Below the pieces are notes generated by a model. The model had not been told where the DNA came from. It ran no database searches and saw nothing but the letters and a program-made list of their open reading frames with translations. A stretch of DNA of 64,000 bases, taken from NCBI RefSeq assembly GCF_024495425.1, contig NZ_JANHJR010000003.1:62001-126000 (forward strand), in the 5' to 3' direction. The stretch is from Haloarchaeobius litoreus. Its GTDB lineage: Archaea; Halobacteriota; Halobacteria; Halobacteriales; Natrialbaceae. Below are positions 15,582 to 23,618 of this stretch, one piece after another (the first letter of the stretch is position 1; the number at the start of each line of letters is the position of its first letter). Made by a program: the position numbers and the translations under genes.

Positions 15582-16231
15582 GGCTCCTCCTCCGTGCCCG
15601 CGGCCGGGACGTCGCGGAACTCATAGCCCGTCCCGACCGGCTGCTCGTCGGTCCCGCCGCCGAGGCGGGCGTCGACCAGCAGCGGGACGGCGTGGACGAC
15701 GCCGGTCGCGGCGAACGCCCAGCCCGGCACCGTCGGCGGGAACAGCACGGCCGCGAGCAGTACGAGCCCGGCGGCCAGGCTACCGACGAGGTACGCCGCC
15801 CGGGCCCGGTGGGTGGCGACGACGCCGGTGACGAGGTAGCCGAGCGCGAGCACGACGGGCCACGGCGTCCACAGCAGCGTGCGCGCCAGCTCCGGCGACG
15901 ACACCACGCCGTAGACGACCGCCACGTCGAGTGCGAGTGCGGCAGCGACGAGCACGACCCACAGCCACAGCAGCGGGCTGTATCGCACCGTCCGCGCGCC
16001 GGCGAGCAGACCGAGGCCGACCAGCGCGACCGTCGCGGCCGCCCAGAGGCCGACCACGACGACGGTGCCCTCGACACCGACCGCGTCGAGCGCGAAGCCG
16101 GGCCGGTTCGCGAGGAGCTGGGTCAGACCCCAGCCGAGCAACCCGAACACGCCGCCGAGGGCGAGCAGGCTGTCGATGCCGAGCCCGTCCCGCATCGCCT
16201 CGTCGGTCTGGGCCGCGTCGGTGTCCATCAT
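15578..16231 (-). CDS. Six-helix membrane protein of the redox operon
   Basis: A 217-residue integral membrane protein. Hydrophobic helices are at about residues 20-40 (LLALGGVFGLLGWGLTQLLA), 53-77, 84-108 (LLWLWVVLVAAALALDVAVVYGV), 118-138, 143-165 and 168-188, with an acidic C-tail. I see no conserved His pairs for haem and no Cys cluster; the fold resembles small DUF membrane proteins. Its ATG overlaps the stop of the ferredoxin protein gene (ATGA), and its own stop overlaps the halocyanin start. It sits between a cytosolic ferredoxin and an external copper protein, so a membrane link for electrons or a scaffold is a fair inference. I do not recognise the family. Confidence 0.75.
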   Translation of the reverse strand: MMDTDAAQTDEAMRDGLGIDSLLALGGVFGLLGWGLTQLLANRPGFALDAVGVEGTVVVVGLWAAATVALVGLGLLAGARTVRYSPLLWLWVVLVAAALALDVAVVYGVVSSPELARTLLWTPWPVVLALGYLVTGVVATHRARAAYLVGSLAAGLVLLAAVLFPPTVPGWAFAATGVVHAVPLLVDARLGGGTDEQPVGTGYEFRDVPAAGTEEEP

Positions 16232-17214
16232 CGCGCGTCACCGCCGGCGAGCGCGACGTAGTCGTAGGTACCGGCGTACTCCGCGTCGGTGACGGGAATC
16301 GGGTCGGGCGGGTCGTCGTCGGAGGCTTCGGACCCGTCGTCCGTGGCCACCTCCTCGACGTGCTGTCCCCAGAGGCCCCGATGCTTGCTGACGGTCACGT
16401 CGCCCTGCACGCGGATCTGGCAGGCGAGCCGGAGCCCGCTCTCCTCGTCGTGCGGCGGCAGGTCCAGCCGGCGTCGCTCGCGAGACTCCGCCTGGCTCAC
16501 CTCGCCGTCGACCGCGACGGCACAGGTGCCACAGAGGCCGTTGCCGCCGCAGTTGGCGACCTGCGTCACGTCGTTGTGCGGCGAGTTGCCCTCGGCGGCG
16601 AGCAGCACGGAGCGGAGCTGGTCGCCGACCTCGCAGGTGACCTCGCGGTCCTCGAACCTGACCGTCGGGGTCCGCCGGAACGTCGGGCTCCGACCGTCGT
16701 AGACGAGGTCGATGGCCGTCGTCATCCAGCAGCCCGCGTACTTGCCGTCGGACTGTCGAGCGACGGTGAACTCGTACGTGCGTTCGCCGTCGGGATGTCG
16801 GACCAGGACGGCCTGCGTGAACGTCTCGCCCTCGCGCTCGGTCGGTCCGCGCTCGACCGCGTACGCACCGAGGAGCCGGTCGTAGATGGGACCGAGCAGC
16901 GTCGTCGCGAAGCCGTCGAGCGAGCCGTGTGCGGTCCGGTAGGCCGGTGCCGAGAAGTCGAACAGCGTCCGGACGCTCGCCGGCACCGCCCCGTCGGCAC
17001 GTGCCGCCGCGACGTCGACCGCGGCCGCCGCGAGCGCGTCGAGCTGTGCGCGGACCGCGTCCGCTGGCCCGAGGTCTGGCGACGGACCGACGGCGGCATC
17101 GGTCGACTCGTCGTCGGAGCCGACCCCGCCCGTCCCAGCGTTGCCCTCGCTGGTCGCGTCGCCCGGCCCCGTGGCCGCGTCGCCGTCCGCCGTCGGACCG
17201 GCGTCGCCGGTCAT
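16228..17214 (-). CDS. NTF2/DUF4864-like domain fused to NqrF-type [2Fe-2S] ferredoxin domain
   Basis: A 328-residue cytosolic protein. A disordered Gly/Asp/Thr-rich stretch (1-50) is followed by a folded region near 55-185 (LDALAAAAVDVAAARADG...FATTLLGPIYDRLLGAYAV...AVLVRHPDGERTYEFTVA) that resembles DUF4864/NTF2-like domains. A ferredoxin domain ends the protein. Its cluster Cys lie in VANCGGNGLCGTCAV near 221-230 (C-x5-C-x2-C) with the fourth in RLACQIRVQGDVTV near 266. This spacing and the RLACQ ending match the ferredoxin domain of NqrF and similar reductases rather than plant-type C-x4-C-x2-C ferredoxins. No flavin or NAD domain is attached, so an electron donor must come from elsewhere. 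It overlaps the transducer gene upstream and the six-helix gene downstream by 4 bases each. Confidence 0.8.
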   Translation of the reverse strand: MTGDAGPTADGDAATGPGDATSEGNAGTGGVGSDDESTDAAVGPSPDLGPADAVRAQLDALAAAAVDVAAARADGAVPASVRTLFDFSAPAYRTAHGSLDGFATTLLGPIYDRLLGAYAVERGPTEREGETFTQAVLVRHPDGERTYEFTVARQSDGKYAGCWMTTAIDLVYDGRSPTFRRTPTVRFEDREVTCEVGDQLRSVLLAAEGNSPHNDVTQVANCGGNGLCGTCAVAVDGEVSQAESRERRRLDLPPHDEESGLRLACQIRVQGDVTVSKHRGLWGQHVEEVATDDGSEASDDDPPDPIPVTDAEYAGTYDYVALAGGDAR

Positions 17215-18770
17215 CGACGCCCCTCCACCGGGGCCCCGGCCTTCGACTCCGCCGAACGGACGGTGAACTGCTCCAGCGCCCGTTCGAGCTTCCCGGCGCT
17301 CTCGGCGAGCCAGTCGACGCGCTGCTCGATGACTCCGATGACCGTCTCCTGCTCGCCGGCGGTCGTCGCCACCTGCGAGGCCTCCATCGCGGTCTCGGCA
17401 CCGATCTCCCGGACCCGCTCGACGTTCGAGCGCATCTCGGCGACCCGCTCGGTCTGGGCGTCCGTCGCCGCGTCGATCCGGGCGGCGTCGGCGGCGGTCT
17501 CGTCGACCACCTCCTCGACGGCGTCGAACGCGCCCAGCGCCGATTCGATGGTGTCGGTGCCGCGCTCGACCGCGGCCTGCGTGCGCTCGATCTCGGAGAG
17601 CGCCGACTCGGTGTCGGCCTCGACCGACCGGAGCGCGTCCTCTATCTCGGCTGCCGCCGCCTCGGTGTCGTTCGAGAGCGTCCGTATCTGCCTGCCGAGG
17701 TGGCTCATGCTGCCGTCGTCGTTCGTCTTCTTCGCCTCCAGCTCGGTGTTCATCGCGAGGTGCTCGGTCTGCTCGGTGAGGTCGCGCACCCGGTCCGCGA
17801 GGTCGGAGACGTCCGCGACGGTCCGCGAGAGCGACTCGATCTCGTCGACCGACGACGCCGTCCGCTCCTCGATGGTCCCGACGGCGTCCAGCGCGTCGGT
17901 CGCGGCGGCCGCACCCTCGTCGGTCGCCGCGGCCGCCGCCTCCGATTTCTCGGCGACGGTCTCCGCGCGGTCGGCGACGGCCTCGACGCGGTCGACGAGG
18001 TCCGCCATCGCTCGGGCGGTCTCCTCGAGCTGGGCGTGCTGGCCGTCGACGCCCTCGCTGATGGACTGGGTCGCCTGGGTCACTTCGACGGTCCCCTCGC
18101 GGGCCGTGGTCGCGTTCTCGTCGGCCTCGCGGGCGGCGTCGGCGACGGACTGCGAGAACGACCGGACCTCGGCGACCATCGTCTCCATCTGTTCCATCAT
18201 CCCGTTGAAGCTCGTCGCGAGCGCGTCGAACTGCAGGACGCCGGTCTCCTCGTCCATCCGGCCGGTGAGGTCGCCGCGACGGGCCGCAGACAGCGTTCTG
18301 GTCTGTGCGGTCGCCGTCGTCGCCAGCTCGCGGTTCAGCGACTCGACGGTGTCGACCTGCGACGCGAGCTGGTCGCGGAGCTCGGCGACGCTCCAGGCCA
18401 GCTGGCCGACCTCGTCGCGGCGCGTCGGCTCGAAGGTGGTCTCGAACCGTCCGGTCTCCGCGACCCGGCGCGTCTCCCGGTCGAGGCTCCTGACCCCACG
18501 AACCACCGACCGCTCGACGAGTGCGAGCGCGACGACGTTGCCCGAGACCACGACGGCAAGCGCCAGGATGCCGCCGCGGTAGATCGCCTGTGCCTCCCCG
18601 TACGTCGTCGCGAGGTGGACGGTCGCCTGCCACACCGCGACCGTCACCACGGCGACCGCGACGACCGTCGACGCGACCGCGGCTGTCACGAACTTCCCCG
18701 TCAGCGACGCCCGCGGGTCGACTGCGCGACGGAGCCGACGGGTCGCCCCTCCGAGTACCCCAGTTACCAT
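17211..18770 (-). CDS. MCP-like transducer with divergent signalling tip
   Basis: A 519-residue receptor-like protein that opens the redox operon. Helix 1 (FVTAAVASTVVAVAVVTVAVW), a very short external loop of about 18 residues and helix 2 (GGILALAVVVSGNVVALALVE) are followed by HAMP-like segments and a long coiled coil. Where a chemoreceptor tip reads EQTNLLALNAAIEAARAGE, this protein reads EQTEHLAMNTELEAKKTND near residue 340 and lacks the following F-A-V-V-A-x-E. The CheA/CheW contact is therefore probably weakened. With so small an outer loop it is unlikely to bind an external ligand itself. ATG 18770 is favoured because a CTTTTACC TATA-like box lies at 18791-18799. Downstream genes imply it senses or is driven by a redox state. 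Confidence 0.82.
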   Translation of the reverse strand: MVTGVLGGATRRLRRAVDPRASLTGKFVTAAVASTVVAVAVVTVAVWQATVHLATTYGEAQAIYRGGILALAVVVSGNVVALALVERSVVRGVRSLDRETRRVAETGRFETTFEPTRRDEVGQLAWSVAELRDQLASQVDTVESLNRELATTATAQTRTLSAARRGDLTGRMDEETGVLQFDALATSFNGMMEQMETMVAEVRSFSQSVADAAREADENATTAREGTVEVTQATQSISEGVDGQHAQLEETARAMADLVDRVEAVADRAETVAEKSEAAAAATDEGAAAATDALDAVGTIEERTASSVDEIESLSRTVADVSDLADRVRDLTEQTEHLAMNTELEAKKTNDDGSMSHLGRQIRTLSNDTEAAAAEIEDALRSVEADTESALSEIERTQAAVERGTDTIESALGAFDAVEEVVDETAADAARIDAATDAQTERVAEMRSNVERVREIGAETAMEASQVATTAGEQETVIGVIEQRVDWLAESAGKLERALEQFTVRSAESKAGAPVEGRR

Positions 18771-18868
18771 GGGCGTACCTGAACGTATTGGTAAAAGTGA
18801 ATTTTCCCAGTTCCGTCCCAAATTGGCACCAAATCCCGACGCCTGCAGCCGGATCTGTCGTCGCGGGT

Positions 18869-21800
18869 TCAGCCCCAGCGCTGCTCGGTGCGCGGGCGCT
18901 CCTGGACCGGCAGCACCTCGAGGTCGCCCTCCTTCGCGGCCAGTCCCTCGAGGAACGCCTCGGCGGCGGCCTCGGTGGTGATGTACGCGACCTCCTCCTC
19001 GACCGCGGTCTTCAGCGCGTCGACGTCGTCGCTGACGACGAGGTCGACGGTGCCCTCGATGATGGCGTCCTCCACGTCGTCGAACTCGGTCACGTCGAAG
19101 TACTCGTCGTAGCCCTCGACCTCGAGGTCGACGACGGCGACACCGCCGGGCTCGATGGCGTTACCCGCGGCGTCCTGGGCCTTCCAGTAGGCCATCCCGA
19201 ACGTGCTCGCGGTGCCCATGACCTCGCCCGTGGACTTCATCTCCGGGCCGAGCCGCGGGTCCGAGTTCGGCAGCCGGTCGAACGGCAGGACGACCTCCTT
19301 CACCGAGTAGTGCGTCGGCACCTGCTCCGCCACGTCGAGGTCGGCCAGCGTCTCGCCGGCCATGACCTTCGCGGCGAGCTTCGCGATGGGGACGCCCGTC
19401 GCCTTCGAGACGTACGGGACCGTCCGCGAGGAGCGCGGGTTCGCCTCCAGCACGTACACCTCGCCGTCCTTCACGGCGAGCTGTACGTTCAGCAGGCCGA
19501 CAGTGTCGAGCGCGTCGGCGATCTCCTCGACGACCTCGCGGACCCGTGCGGCCGTCGCGTCGTCGAGCGAGCGCGGCGGGATGACGCAGGCGGAGTCACC
19601 GGAGTGCACGCCGGCGGACTCGATGTGCTCCATGATGCCGCCGAGCAGCACGCTTTCGCCGTCGGAGACGGCGTCGACGTCCAGCTCGATGGCGTCCTCG
19701 AGGAACTCGTCGACGAGGATTGGCTTGTCGGGGGAGACCCGCACCGCCTCCTCGATGTACTCCCTCAGCTCGGCGTCGTCGTGGACGATGCGCATCGCAC
19801 GGCCGCCGAGGACGTAGCTCGGGCGGACCAGGACGGGGTAGCCGAGGTCGCGGGCGAGTTCGAGGGCTTCCTCCTCGCTGGTCGCGCTCCCGCCCTCTGG
19901 CTGGGCGATGCCGCGCTCGTCCATCAGCCGGTTGAAGCGGTCGCGGTCCTCCGCGAGGTCCATCGCCTCGACCGAGGTACCCATGATGTCGCACTCGACA
20001 CCGCGGCGTTCGAGCTCGTCGGCGAGCGGCTCGCCGATGTCGACCGAGGTCTGCCCGCCGAACTGGATCATCACGCCGTCCGCGGCGGTGACCTCGATGA
20101 CGTCGGCGACCTCCTCGGCGGTGATGGGCTCGAAGAACAGCCCGTCGGAGGTGTCGTAGTCCGTCGAGACGGTCTCGGGGTTGTTGTTCACGACGTGCGC
20201 GTCGACATCCAGCTCCGCCAGGGCCTGCACGGCGTGGACCGAGCAGTAGTCGAACTCGACGCCCTGGCCGATACGGATGGGACCGCCGCCGACCACGACG
20301 ACGCTCTCGGCGTCGCGGTCTATCTGCAGTTCGCCCGCCGCGGCCTCGGCTCCCTCGTAGGGGCCGGAGAACCACTCGGGCTTGCGCGAGGAGTAGTAGT
20401 ACGGCGTCGACGCCTCGAACTCGCCGGCGCAGGTGTCGACCTGCTTGTAGGTGCGGCCGGGCACGTCGGCCTCGACCTGGCCGACGCCGGCGCGGGCGGC
20501 GGACACCGGGACCCCCTCGTCGGTGGTCTCGACCGCCGCGCCGCCCGCGGCCTCGGCTCCGGCCTCGCCGGAGACCGCCTCGGGCGGGTCGGTCGCCTCG
20601 GCGGTCCGCCACGCGCCGCGGGTCTCCGGCAGCCACGTGAGGCTGCTGTCCTCGAAGACGTTGCCCGCGAGCGCCGATATCTCGGCGTTCGTGAAGCCCG
20701 CGGTCGCCGCGGGCGTGAACTCGCCGTCGACGACCTCCTTGCTGGCCTCGACGATGCGCTGGAAGCGCTCGACGTACCACTCGTAGATGCCCGTCGCCGT
20801 GACGACGTCGTCGACAGAGAAGCCGCGCTCGAACGCCTCGAACATCGCGTACGGGCGGTCCGGGCTCGGACGTTCGAGGTACTGCTCGGTGAGCTCGTCG
20901 TCCTCCAGCTCGCCGAAGTCGACGGCGGGGTCGTAGTCGGAGCTGCGCAGCGACTTCAGGAGACTCTCCTCGAACGTGCGGCCGATGGCCATCGCCTCGC
21001 CGGTGGACTTCATCGCCGTCGAGAGCGTGAAGTCGGTGTCCTCGAACTTGTCGATGGGCCAGCGTGGCACCTTCGTCACCACGTAGTCGATGGCGGGCTC
21101 GAAGGCGGCTGTCGTCTCGCCGGTGATCTGGTTGTCGATCTCGTGGAGGCGCTTGCCGAGTGCGACCTTCGCCGTCACGCGGGCGATGGGGTAGCCAGTC
21201 GCCTTCGAGGCCAGCGCGGAGGAGCGGGAGACGCGCGGGTTCACCTCGACGACGCGGTACTCGCCGCCGGGGGTGCCGTCGTCCTGCCAGGCGAACTGGA
21301 TGTTGCAGCCGCCCTGGATGCCGAGCTCGCGGATGACCTCGAGTGCGGCGTCGCGCATCTCCTGGTGGCCGTCGTCGGGGATGACCTGCGAGGGCGTGAC
21401 GACCGTCGACTCGCCCGTGTGGATGCCCATCGGGTCGAGGTTCTCCATGTTGCAGATGATGATACAGGAGTCGTCGGCGTCGCGCATGACCTCGTACTCC
21501 AGCTCGACCCAGCCCGCGATGGACTCGGTGATGAGCACCTCGTCGTTGCGCGAGAGGCGCAGGCCCTTGCGCACGCGGCTGACGAGTTCGTCCATCTCGT
21601 GGACGACACCGGAGCCGGAGCCGCCCAGCGTGTACGTCGTGCGTGCGATGACCGGCAGACCGCCGACCGCGTCGACGGCGTCCTCGACGCGCTCGACCAG
21701 ATCGTCCTCGGTGAGCGCGCTGACGGACTCGTCGTCGTCGAGCGAGATGGTCGTCGACGCCGGGACGGGCTGGCCGATCTTCTCCATCCGCTGGCGGAAG

Positions 21801-22207
21801 AGGTCGCGGTCCTCCGTCGCGTAGATGGTGTCCAGCGGCGTGCCCATTATCTCCACGTCGTACTCCTCCAGGATTCCCTCCTCGGAGAGTTCCGCGGTGA
21901 CGTTGAGCCCGGTCTGGCCGCCCAGCCCGGCGATCACGCCGTCGGGCCGCTCCTTCCGGATGATCTCCGCGATGGCGTCGGTCGTGATGGGCTCGACGTA
22001 CACCTTGTCGGCCATCTCCGGGTCCGTCATGATGGTCGCCGGGTTCGAGTTGACGAGGACGACTCGCGCGCCCTCCTCCTGGAGTGCCCGGCACGCCTGC
22101 GCGCCGGAGTAGTCGAACTCGGCGGCCTGCCCGATCTGGATGGGACCGCTGCCGATGAGAAGAATCGTGCGTCCGTCGCCGGTGTCGTCCGCTGTCCCGC
22201 CGGTCAT
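18869..22207 (-). CDS. carB: Carbamoyl-phosphate synthase large subunit
   Basis: A 1112-residue ATP-dependent enzyme that makes carbamoyl phosphate from bicarbonate, ammonia and two ATP. Two ATP-grasp halves are clear: the first starts LLIGSGPIQIGQAAEFDYSG and carries YTLGGSGSGVVHEMDEL; the second restarts VVVVGGGPIRIGQGVEFDYC with YVLGGRAMRIVHDDAEL. The C-terminal MGS-like allosteric domain runs from about residue 950 to the end. It is longer than usual because an Ala/Gly/Glu-rich insert of about 38 residues (near 537-575) sits before the conserved VDTCAGEFEASTPYYYSS. It is monocistronic. The promoter has TTTATTA at 22239-22245 and a TTACG...CGTA dyad upstream that resembles the carA operator. 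Confidence 0.96.
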   Translation of the reverse strand: MTGGTADDTGDGRTILLIGSGPIQIGQAAEFDYSGAQACRALQEEGARVVLVNSNPATIMTDPEMADKVYVEPITTDAIAEIIRKERPDGVIAGLGGQTGLNVTAELSEEGILEEYDVEIMGTPLDTIYATEDRDLFRQRMEKIGQPVPASTTISLDDDESVSALTEDDLVERVEDAVDAVGGLPVIARTTYTLGGSGSGVVHEMDELVSRVRKGLRLSRNDEVLITESIAGWVELEYEVMRDADDSCIIICNMENLDPMGIHTGESTVVTPSQVIPDDGHQEMRDAALEVIRELGIQGGCNIQFAWQDDGTPGGEYRVVEVNPRVSRSSALASKATGYPIARVTAKVALGKRLHEIDNQITGETTAAFEPAIDYVVTKVPRWPIDKFEDTDFTLSTAMKSTGEAMAIGRTFEESLLKSLRSSDYDPAVDFGELEDDELTEQYLERPSPDRPYAMFEAFERGFSVDDVVTATGIYEWYVERFQRIVEASKEVVDGEFTPAATAGFTNAEISALAGNVFEDSSLTWLPETRGAWRTAEATDPPEAVSGEAGAEAAGGAAVETTDEGVPVSAARAGVGQVEADVPGRTYKQVDTCAGEFEASTPYYYSSRKPEWFSGPYEGAEAAAGELQIDRDAESVVVVGGGPIRIGQGVEFDYCSVHAVQALAELDVDAHVVNNNPETVSTDYDTSDGLFFEPITAEEVADVIEVTAADGVMIQFGGQTSVDIGEPLADELERRGVECDIMGTSVEAMDLAEDRDRFNRLMDERGIAQPEGGSATSEEEALELARDLGYPVLVRPSYVLGGRAMRIVHDDAELREYIEEAVRVSPDKPILVDEFLEDAIELDVDAVSDGESVLLGGIMEHIESAGVHSGDSACVIPPRSLDDATAARVREVVEEIADALDTVGLLNVQLAVKDGEVYVLEANPRSSRTVPYVSKATGVPIAKLAAKVMAGETLADLDVAEQVPTHYSVKEVVLPFDRLPNSDPRLGPEMKSTGEVMGTASTFGMAYWKAQDAAGNAIEPGGVAVVDLEVEGYDEYFDVTEFDDVEDAIIEGTVDLVVSDDVDALKTAVEEEVAYITTEAAAEAFLEGLAAKEGDLEVLPVQERPRTEQRWG

Positions 22208-22238
22208 GGTTGTCTGTCGGTACCCAGTTCGCACATCG

Positions 22239-22245
22239 TAATAAA
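22239..22245 (-). promoter_or_regulatory. carB TATA box
   Basis: TTTATTA on the minus strand, 32-38 bases before ATG 22207. Confidence 0.5.
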
Positions 22246-22258
22246 CGCCACGATACAC

Positions 22259-22272
22259 TACGAGAAACGTAA
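22259..22272. promoter_or_regulatory. Imperfect dyad upstream of carB resembling the carA operator
   Basis: On the minus strand TTACGTTTCTCGTA shares TTACG and CGTA with the perfect dyad before carA, with one base less between the outer halves. It lies 13 bases upstream of the TATA box, the same side as in carA. A further TTTCGAAATTCGAA stretch follows upstream near 22278-22291. Confidence 0.5.
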
Positions 22273-22413
22273 TGCCGTTTCGAAATTCGAATCCGTGGCG
22301 TGCTGGCGCGGCACACAGCCGCCGCTCGTCGCGGTGCCTGAGACGAAGTTGCCGGAGAACGCAGTCGCTACCCGTGGACTGTCACCCGAACGCACCCCCG
22401 CGACGGCGCGACG

Positions 22414-22650
22414 TTACCCCGATGCGTCCGACGTCTGGACCCGGTACCGGTACGGCTGCGACCGGATGACCTCGACGTCGCCCCTCTCCGCGTGCCTGCC
22501 GAGCACGGTCGCAACCCGGTGCGGGCTGTCGATCTCGAGGTCGTGCTCCTCGAGGATTCTGACGATCTCCCGGGCAGACATCGGTTCGTCGGTGTCCGCC
22601 TCCGCGAGAACGGTGCGTATCCGTTCGAACTCGCCCTGGCGGGTCTGCAT
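22414..22650 (-). CDS. Small winged-helix-like protein
   Basis: A 78-residue soluble protein with the order helix-helix-helix-strand: FERIRTVLAEADTDEPMSA, REIVRILEEHDLEI, SPHRVATVLGRHAERGDVEVI and a closing YRYRVQTSD. This matches a winged-helix DNA-binding domain, with SPHRVATVLGRH as the recognition helix. It is probably a small haloarchaeal regulator. It stands alone, 206 bases after the carB start region. Confidence 0.65.
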   Translation of the reverse strand: MQTRQGEFERIRTVLAEADTDEPMSAREIVRILEEHDLEIDSPHRVATVLGRHAERGDVEVIRSQPYRYRVQTSDASG

Positions 22651-22725
22651 ATACGCGGTAGACGGCCTCCAGCGGCATAAATCGGCGTCAGACGCACGTC
22701 AGACAATCACACCCACGCCCGTGGC

Positions 22726-23256
22726 TCAGAGCGCGCGGTCGTGTTCGCTCTCGAAGTCGCGCTGCTCGCGGTACGCCTCGACGAACTCGCTCACGTCGAA
22801 CTCGAGCATCTCTCGCTCGAACTCGGACATGGCGGTGTCGTCGTCGCTGTGGCTGACGGCGTGCTCCATCAGCTCGACGACCAGCTCGACGACGATCTCG
22901 TGCAGTCGCCGGTCCGTGAAGTCGGCCAGCCAGATCATCGAGCAGCCGACGGTGCCGTCGTCGGACACGTCCGCGCTGGCGACGCTCTCCGGGAACTCCT
23001 CCATCACGATACCCATGATGTGGACCGTGCCGAACTCGTCGAACTCGTCGGCCGGCTCGATGGTGTCCCGCAGCACCTCGACCAGCGACTCCGGGAAGAA
23101 CCGCGAGGGAGGATGGACGTCCATCACGACCGCGTAGCGCTCGCCGTCGCGCACGTACTCCCGCATCCCGAGGTCGATCTCGCCGACGTCGACCGTCGGA
23201 CCGTCCGGCAGCGACAGCTCCGTCCCGGACCCACCGGGGACGCGTGGCTCGGTCAT
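22726..23256 (-). CDS. Haloarchaeal conserved protein, DUF5815-like
   Basis: A 176-residue acidic protein. Notable blocks are RVPGGSGTELSL, MREYVRDGERYAVVMDVHPPSRF and the highly regular ELVVELMEHAVSHSDDDTAM ending in EFVEAYREQRDFE. Relatives I remember as DUF5815 have a Cys pair before AVVMDVHP; here that position reads YVRDGERY, so any metal site is lost. Function unknown, cytosolic. Confidence 0.7.
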   Translation of the reverse strand: MTEPRVPGGSGTELSLPDGPTVDVGEIDLGMREYVRDGERYAVVMDVHPPSRFFPESLVEVLRDTIEPADEFDEFGTVHIMGIVMEEFPESVASADVSDDGTVGCSMIWLADFTDRRLHEIVVELVVELMEHAVSHSDDDTAMSEFEREMLEFDVSEFVEAYREQRDFESEHDRAL

Positions 23257-23301
23257 ACGGCTCCCTCGGCGTTCCGAAAGGAAAAGTGACGCGCTCTGCG
23301 G

Positions 23302-23568
23302 TTACTCCTCGTCGTCTTCGGCGTCGTCTGCTTCGTCTTCGGCGTCCTCCTCCTCGCCCTCCGCTGCTTCAACCGCTTCCTCCTCGTCTTCCACTTCTTC
23401 GGCCGTCTCCTCGTCCCCTTCGGCCTCCACCTCGACCTCTACCTCGATCTCGATGCCGTCGGCCTCCAGTTCGGCCTCGGCGGTGCGCGTGTCACCGACC
23501 TCGATCTCGAGTTCGTCCCGGTCGACCTCGACCTCGACCTCGACGTCTACGGAGATGTCGTCTCCCAT
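23302..23568 (-). CDS. Extremely acidic Glu/Val-rich low-complexity protein
   Basis: An 88-residue protein in which Asp and Glu make up nearly half of all positions. The first half alternates Val and Glu (VDVEVEVEVDRDELEIEVGD), which would form an amphipathic strand. The second half is a pure acidic tail (EEEAVEAAEGEEEDAEDEAD). ATG 23568 is firm. A strand-forming front with a disordered tail resembles gas-vesicle accessory or histone-chaperone-like acidic proteins, but no family can be assigned. The frame could also be partly GC-driven noise, though the low-complexity pattern is protein-like. Confidence 0.55.
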   Translation of the reverse strand: MGDDISVDVEVEVEVDRDELEIEVGDTRTAEAELEADGIEIEVEVEVEAEGDEETAEEVEDEEEAVEAAEGEEEDAEDEADDAEDDEE

Positions 23569-23618
23569 ACACCGACCGACAGGCGCAGTCGTGATAAAAG
23601 CAGACGCTGACGGACCGC

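Noticed and set aside
22276-22295. T-loop-like ATTCGAATCC near the carB promoter
   Set aside because: No acceptor or anticodon stems can be formed around it; it is part of the A/T-rich promoter.
18521-23137. A 1538-codon plus-strand frame opposite carB
   Set aside because: It is the antisense of carB; composition is driven by carB's third-position GC and there is no start signal.
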